Shown piece by piece: positions 58,628 through 64,000 of a stretch of 64,000 nt of DNA (position 1 is the stretch's first letter; each line of letters opens with the position of its first letter). The position numbers and the translations under genes were made by a program. The DNA is taken from the NCBI RefSeq assembly GCF_000208865.1, contig NC_018398.1:4860710-4924709 (forward strand), written 5' to 3'. The DNA is from Neospora caninum Liverpool (taxonomy: Eukaryota; Apicomplexa; Conoidasida; Eucoccidiorida; Sarcocystidae). The notes beneath the pieces were generated by a model, which ran no database searches, was not told where the DNA came from, and was given only the letters and a program-made list of their open reading frames with translations.

Positions 58628-61218
58628 GGCGCACCTGCGACGCTTCGCACTGCGGAAGCTTGCGCAGGCTAGTGGCTCTGCGCCGCAGTTTTCCTCGCTC
58701 GCGTGGAGAATCCCAAAATCCGAGGACGGAGTCTCGACCGGGCTCTTCCTCGTCGCTTTGTGTTTCCCTCTGGGCTCTCCTTTTTGTATCAGCACACGTA
58801 CAGACGCGCAGCGCGCCTCTGCATCTCCAAGGACGCCTCTCTCTGCCTTTTCTGGGAGAGGCCGCACCTTTGACTGGGTAACCTGCCGCGTCGTTTCATT
58901 CGCTGTCTTGTCTTCGGCTACGGCCTTCTGCGTCTCCGCCTCGTCGCTTTCTGCGGGTGGGTGCGATCGAAAGCAACGTGGGAGGGGACTCTGGACGTCT
59001 CGCACACGTGGGGTGGGGGATCAGAGCGAGAGAACGCGCTCAGGAGCCGTGCTGCGTGGTTCTGCCGGAGCTGTCAACACGGTTTCGCGGTCTGCTCTCC
59101 TACTGTGTGCCACACACTGCGCATTTTCTCTGCGAGAGGCGCGTGCTGTGTTTTCCCATGTTGCAACACCGGAAAGAAGACTACGGTATACAGGCTGTGT
59201 ATACTCAAGAGCTTGCCTCTCTCCTAAATAAACGGTAAAGGACAGGGAGGAGTTCCCGTGACCAGTCAGGGGCGTTTTGCGCTGGAATCCTCGCAAGGCG
59301 TGGATGTCGTCTCCTGAACCCCTCAGTTGAAGTTGAGAGAGGGAAGGCAACTGCGACAAATGTCGACCGCGGTCCCGAGACGTTTTCAGTTCCTCTCGAG
59401 CGCCGCGGGACATCCCGCGCCTGCGCGCCTGCCTAGAACAAAAAGGCATTTCAGACCCTAAGGGGAGTCAACACAAATGCAGGAGACAAATACCATCGAA
59501 AGAGACATATCATGGGCGTCAACGGAACACAAGAGATCGGAAGCTGGCACGCCGGAAAACACATAAAAATACAGCGGACGCGGCACCGCTTTCCTATCGA
59601 CGCGTCGAGGACTGCGACTCTACAATAAAAGCTTCTGGAAAAAAGAAGCGCATGCATACGCCAAGACACACAAATAACACATAGAAACGCAGCTGCTCAG
59701 AGCCAAAGCCCTCTGCAAAAAAAGCGCGTTCACCTGCGACGCAAACTCATTTCCGAAGCACACAACACTTACTCATTTCCGAAGCACACACAACACTTAC
59801 TCATTTCCGAAGCACACACAACACTCATTTCCGAAGCACACACAACACTTACTCATTTCCGAAGCACAAAACACTTACTCATTTCCGAAGCACACACAAC
59901 ACTTACTCATTTCCGAAGCACACACAACACTTACTCATTTCCGAAGCACACACAACACTCATTTCCGAAGCACACACTTACACACACATACTGGGTGCAC
60001 GACCGGCGCTACAGTGACAACTTCCGCCCAGTGGAGAAACACAACCGCCTGTGTCGCGTCTCTTCCTTCGCCCCACGTTCTCCGGATCCCCTTCTCCCTT
60101 CTCGCGCGCTGAGAGGGGCGAGTGGCAAACCCTGTACGACACAGAATCCGCCAGACTTCTCTTCCCGCTCTTTGCTGGATGCGCCGGAGTCAGACTCTAT
60201 AGGCGCCGCGCTGCTTCCTTCGCTTTTTGATAGCGTAAAAATGCGCTTCGCCCACGACCTCCTAGGAAAAACAGTTTCGGCCCGCCCGAGTTCGGGTTTC
60301 CCGCTTGGTTTCTTCACGATTCTGCCCGATTTTTGGCCTGGTAAGTTCCCACGTTCTGCCGTTCCCTTCTTCCCACTGCGACAGCCCCCACGTCCTCTGT
60401 TGTTGCCTTCCTCGTGTCCGTTCTCTTTCCCCCTCGCGCGCTTCACCAGTCAGCTACGGCTGTAAACGTCTCCAATGTCTCCTGTTTTCCACGCGCTTCT
60501 CTGTTGGTCGGTTTTCGCCCCGTGAGTCGCACACCACCGTACCGCTCCCCCTCTTGTGTCTGTCCGTCGCTGACACAAAAACGGCCGGCAGAGAAGGGTG
60601 CGAGAAAAAAAGAAATCGAACGCATCTCTCTGCATTCTCCGCCTGCACCGAACGGTCTCCACCGGGAAAAGGCTCGGCCGTGCAGAGAGGGCCGCGGGCG
60701 GAAACTCCGCCTTTGACTGAGCAGGCCTCGCCCAACGGCGCAGCGGGATGCCCCAAATCAGAGAGCGCCTTCCCCCACGCCGTTCTCGTCTTTCTGGAAA
60801 CGGACGACGGACCACCCGCAGCTGACGCAGCGCAGTTCCCTTTTTAACCTTTCCACACGTCCCCATCGCTGGAACGCAAGCGCGGCGGCGTCGGACTCGG
60901 ACGTCTGAAACGACACCCTACACCTACGAGAGCTGTCCTCACTGCCCGCACCCCTCGCGTTTCGCCTCTTCCTGTTCGCGTTTGCGTCTCTGCCGTTCTG
61001 AGCAGCTTCTGGCGACACTCCCGCGGCCAAAACCCGCTTGCTTGACGCCCCTCCCCTCGACGGTGTCTCTCTCTTGAGCTCCCTGCCCCGTCTCGGGAGG
61101 TCTGCGAGCCGAAGCCCGACGCTGCGGAGCTCGGAAAGCAGACGCGGAGAGGGGACCCTTTGGATGTGTGTGTGTGTGTGTGGGGCGGTCTCTGCCTCGT
61201 TTAACTTGAGACGTCTAG
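58628..61218. other. Convergent intergenic region (EF-hand gene and YAK1-like kinase)
   Basis: A 2.6-kb gap between convergent genes that should contain both 3' untranslated regions. It holds the minisatellite at 59746-59983 and a GT tract near 61165. No coding frame is supported; the frame after 58309 stays open to 59231 if unspliced but loses all family similarity. Confidence 0.5.
59746..59983. repeat. 28-bp minisatellite, nine copies
   Basis: Nine direct copies of a unit containing CTCATTTCCGAAGCACA, spaced 24-28 bp apart with the variable part made of CA steps plus CTTA. The copies are contiguous, without unique spacers. Confidence 0.93.
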
Positions 61219-64000
61219 CTATTCGCTCGTCGTCCGCAGCCCGCGAGTCGCCTTCGCGGGCTCTCTGTCGACTACGTGGCGCGTGCACAACACAGGAGCT
61301 GCCGCGTGGACCGGGGACGGCGGCGGCGTGTACCAGCCTGAGTGTTGCATGTAGTTTCGTTGCCCGTGGCCAAGGAGAGAACGACTCTCTTCCCCTTGGA
61401 GGCGTCGTTGGAGAAGCTGCATATACAGAGCCCGCTGCTGCTCGTCTTCTCTTCGCCTGCGGTCCAGATACAGCCCTTCAGCCACGCGTCGTTCGTAGAA
61501 CTGGACGAGGCGCTTGAGAGCCTCGGTTTCCGTGTCCGCCTCCGGCCACGAAAGATCTGCAGGCAGACAGGGAGGCGCTTCGCTTCCTGGGGGGGCGTGC
61601 GCGGACAGCGCGGGCGACATCGACGAGGGCGGGACGGAAAACAGGAACGGCAAGGAAGACACCGAGGCGAAAGAGGAGCGGGGCGAAGGGTACACGGAAG
61701 ACGTCAAGCGCGTGTCCACCGAGGGCAGCCCGGCGGACGCGTCGTTCCGAGGGGCTTTCTCTCTCTCCTCGTATCCAGCTTGTCGCGGGAACAGGTACGG
61801 GGAAGACGAGAAGCAGAACGACGTCGAGATGGCGCTCGAAAATCCCCCGTCTTTATCCCGGGTGAAACCGATGTGGGGACTTGTTGTTCCGTCGAAGCCG
61901 CGCGCGGGATCCTGTGAGCCGTGGCCATCGGCGCCCCAGTCGGGCCGCGCGCGAGCGACGGTCATGTTGTACTCGACCTCTCCCGCTTCAGGTGGCGACC
62001 CCGCGGCGTCCAGATCCGCGTCTCTCACGTCCTTTTCTTGCGTCTCCCCGCGAGCTCGACCTGCCTGCACGCCTGAGCGGGACGCCGAAGCGTCCTGCCT
62101 TGCCTCATCCCTCGTCTGTCTCTGTCCCTCCGGGTTGCCCTCCAGCGAGCCTCGAAGAAACGCCATCTGAGCCCGGACGACGGCGTCCCACCGCAGCGCG
62201 CTCGACGCGCCGCGCCCGCTCTCCTCTTCTCTCTCCAGCTTGCGGGACTGCTTTTCGCTCTCTGCATTCAACAGAGACAAGACGTTCTTCAGATGGAAAC
62301 GCTGCCATCTCCGATACTGCCGTTCCGCCTGCGCCTCCGCTGACTCCGATCCCGCCTGTCGCCTCTCGGAAGCGGATCCGAGGGCCTCCAACGCACTGGA
62401 AATGAACGGATGCGCCAGCGCTTCCTCCGCAGAGAAACGCTGAAGAGGATCCACTTGGAGAAGACCTCCCAAGAAGTCGATGAATCGCTGGCGAAGAAGC
62501 TGTTCACCTTCGCCCGTCTCCTGTTCCGCTAGCCTCCCCTCTGCTCGCTGCTGATCAGCTCGCGAGCCCTGTCCTGGGACTGTTCCCCGGTGCGCTCCAC
62601 GCCGGTCTTCTTTCCCGTCCTTTCCGTTCGGCGTGCGCTCTGCTCCTGAGACTCTTGCGGCCTGAGAGTCTTGCGATTTCGCGTTTCGTGAGCTCTCGCC
62701 GTCCAAGAGCACACATTCGTGCTGCTTGCCACTCGGCCGCCTGAGCGTCTGATGAGGGGGAAGTGGAGGCAACTCGCCGTCGTACACCTTCCGCGTCTCA
62801 GTGCGAAGCCGCGGGGCGCGGGGCGGCAGCGAACAGGCGCGAGGGGGCAGCTTGCTGAGGAGGTTGGGCGAGACAGACGGCGCTCGCGACGAGCCCGACG
62901 CGTGGGAAGCTGGAGAATTGATCCGCCACTCTTCTCGCCCGTCGCTGTCGCCTCGGCAACTGCGCTCGCCCCGTCGCAACCGACGGGCCGTGGACACCGA
63001 GCCCAGAAGGCCCGCGCCTCTCTGCCACGCGGACGAGGAAGGCCGTGCGACACCCGAGCACGAAGCCGCGCGCCGCCTCTCGGCCAGGCCGCGCTTGGCT
63101 TTGAACCTCGGCAAGCGAGGCAAAGGCGACAACGACGACGACCGCGAGCACCACGCCGCCCGACTGCACGCAAGGGAGGGAGTGGTGAGAGCGCCGGAGC
63201 ACGCGGACGAGGAAGAAGCTTCGGTGGAGCACGTCTGACACGAAATGCGTCGCGAGCGCCTCAGCCGGTACTCTGGCACCGCGAACGGCACAGACATAAA
63301 GTCGCCTGAGTGTGGCTTACCGTCGTTCTCGCCTTCTCCGGAATCTTCTTCCGTTTCTCCCTGACCGCTTTTGTGCGTCGCCTTCTCTGGCTCGTCTGCC
63401 AGCGCCTCGCGCCTCACAGCGCCTTGCCGGCCTTTCTTGTTCGACACGCCTTCCATTCTGCATGCGCCTCCGTGCACCAGCTGCACTGCAGCGATCGACT
63501 GCGAAGAATTCCCTGACACGGCAGCATGCGGCGGAGCGACGGCTCCAAGCAAAGAGTCGGAGCCGTGAGGCCGCTCAGCAGCGCTCAGAGCCAGTGCGGG
63601 TCTCGGACTCCTTCGTGAAGCGGCGTGGGGAATTTCCGTTTCGCCTGAAGCGGGCGCAAGCAGCGCACCCTTCTTCCCTGGGGTTTCGCGACTTTTGCTC
63701 GACGCCCGTTCAGGCGGCCGAAGACGCAGAAGGTCCGACAGACACCGGATGTCTGCGTATCTCTTCGGGACTGGCTCGGATGTCCCTGTGGCCTTTTCGT
63801 ACTCCTCCACTGTCTTCAACCTCCACGAGGGACCGATGCTCGCTGGCGTGAGACCGCGCCTGTTTTGTAGATCCTCGTTCTTTGTCGGCGCTGCCTCGCT
63901 CTGGCCGTCCGAGCCCGCCCGCGAAGCTGCATGGGGCGCGGTGTCTCCATTGGCGCCGCGTCGAGCCTCTCCGCCGCCTGGCGCGTCTTTGACAAAGTAC
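61219..64000 (-). CDS. YAK1/DYRK-family protein kinase, C-terminal part (5' part outside window)
   Basis: A single minus-strand frame runs from the right edge to a stop at 61219-61221, about 926 codons. It enters as YFVK, passes a 58-residue insertion, then reads WRLKTVEEYEKATGTSEPVP and KRYADIRCLSDLL, which matches the segment YRLKTxEEYE....PS.KRYF...L.dii typical of YAK1 kinases. After an insertion of about 410 disordered residues comes QRFIDFLGGLLQVDPLQRFS followed by AEEALAHPFISSALE, which is kinase subdomain XI with its invariant Arg, again closest to YAK1 (IDFL.GLL..DP..RwsP.qA..HPFI). The ATP-binding and catalytic loops must lie beyond 64000. A tail of some 400 residues follows, ending RGLRTTSE. 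YAK1 kinases are Ser/Thr kinases activated by tyrosine autophosphorylation and act in growth, stress and differentiation control. Confidence 0.85.
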   Translation of the reverse strand, partial: YFVKDAPGGGEARRGANGDTAPHAASRAGSDGQSEAAPTKNEDLQNRRGLTPASIGPSWRLKTVEEYEKATGTSEPVPKRYADIRCLSDLLRLRPPERASSKSRETPGKKGALLAPASGETEIPHAASRRSPRPALALSAAERPHGSDSLLGAVAPPHAAVSGNSSQSIAAVQLVHGGACRMEGVSNKKGRQGAVRREALADEPEKATHKSGQGETEEDSGEGENDGKPHSGDFMSVPFAVPEYRLRRSRRISCQTCSTEASSSSACSGALTTPSLACSRAAWCSRSSSLSPLPRLPRFKAKRGLAERRRAASCSGVARPSSSAWQRGAGLLGSVSTARRLRRGERSCRGDSDGREEWRINSPASHASGSSRAPSVSPNLLSKLPPRACSLPPRAPRLRTETRKVYDGELPPLPPHQTLRRPSGKQHECVLLDGESSRNAKSQDSQAARVSGAERTPNGKDGKEDRRGAHRGTVPGQGSRADQQRAEGRLAEQETGEGEQLLRQRFIDFLGGLLQVDPLQRFSAEEALAHPFISSALEALGSASERRQAGSESAEAQAERQYRRWQRFHLKNVLSLLNAESEKQSRKLEREEESGRGASSALRWDAVVRAQMAFLRGSLEGNPEGQRQTRDEARQDASASRSGVQAGRARGETQEKDVRDADLDAAGSPPEAGEVEYNMTVARARPDWGADGHGSQDPARGFDGTTSPHIGFTRDKDGGFSSAISTSFCFSSSPYLFPRQAGYEEREKAPRNDASAGLPSVDTRLTSSVYPSPRSSFASVSSLPFLFSVPPSSMSPALSAHAPPGSEAPPCLPADLSWPEADTETEALKRLVQFYERRVAEGLYLDRRRREDEQQRALYMQLLQRRLQGEESRSLLGHGQRNYMQHSGWYTPPPSPVHAAAPVLCTRHVVDREPAKATRGLRTTSE

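Noticed and set aside
58310..59231. Open continuation of the EF-hand frame for some 300 codons
   Set aside because: Similarity ends at the donor 58309; splicing to the strong acceptor at 58600 gives a short natural C-terminus.
59746..59983. Direct repeats that might suggest a CRISPR array
   Set aside because: Copies are contiguous with no unique spacers, the host is eukaryotic and no cas gene is present; it is a minisatellite.

Overview
The window is nuclear DNA of an apicomplexan parasite, most likely a tissue-cyst coccidian (Toxoplasma, Hammondia, Neospora or Besnoitia lineage); I cannot separate these by eye. The reasons are: GC-rich coding DNA with many short phase-matched introns; many TGCATGC words; TA and TATC microsatellites confined to introns and spacers; proteins with very long Ser/Ala/Pro/Gly-rich insertions; an AP2-type domain; and a ribosomal-protein promoter carrying a motif resembling a known coccidian element. 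I see no mobile element, CRISPR array, tRNA or rRNA gene.

Layout, left to right. (1) Minus strand, 2590 to beyond base 1: BRAP2/ETP1-like RING protein, cut by the left edge. (2) Plus, 5305-12085: nine-exon protein with an APP1-type phosphatidate phosphatase (HAD) domain. (3) Minus, 21352-15390: four-exon protein with a probable AP2 DNA-binding domain and a tail of about 1,550 disordered residues. (4) Minus, 27939-26213: ribosomal protein eL/uL29-type L35, with an exon that codes only for the ATG. (5) Plus, 30041-34711: large unrecognised protein with coiled-coil stretches. (6) Plus, 39124-42555: proteasome lid subunit RPN12 (PSMD8), six exons. (7) Plus, 47091-49817: unrecognised 371-residue protein, four exons. 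(8) Plus, from about 50649: a chain of coiled-coil exons, running into or followed closely by (9) a myosin-light-chain/calmodulin-like EF-hand protein ending at 58627. (10) Minus, beyond 64000 down to 61219: C-terminal part of a YAK1/DYRK-family kinase with a giant insertion, cut by the right edge.

Genes 1/2 and 4/5 are divergent pairs with spacers of 2.7 and 2.1 kb that should hold both promoters. Genes 2/3 and 9/10 converge on spacers of 3.3 and 2.6 kb. The genes do not form a pathway; they are a typical eukaryotic mixture of protein turnover (RING ligase, RPN12), translation (L35), lipid metabolism (APP1-like), transcription (AP2-like), signalling (YAK1-like) and probable cytoskeleton or motor functions (coiled-coil, light chain). 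All exon boundaries were assigned by hand from GT/AG sites, reading phase and protein-family similarity.
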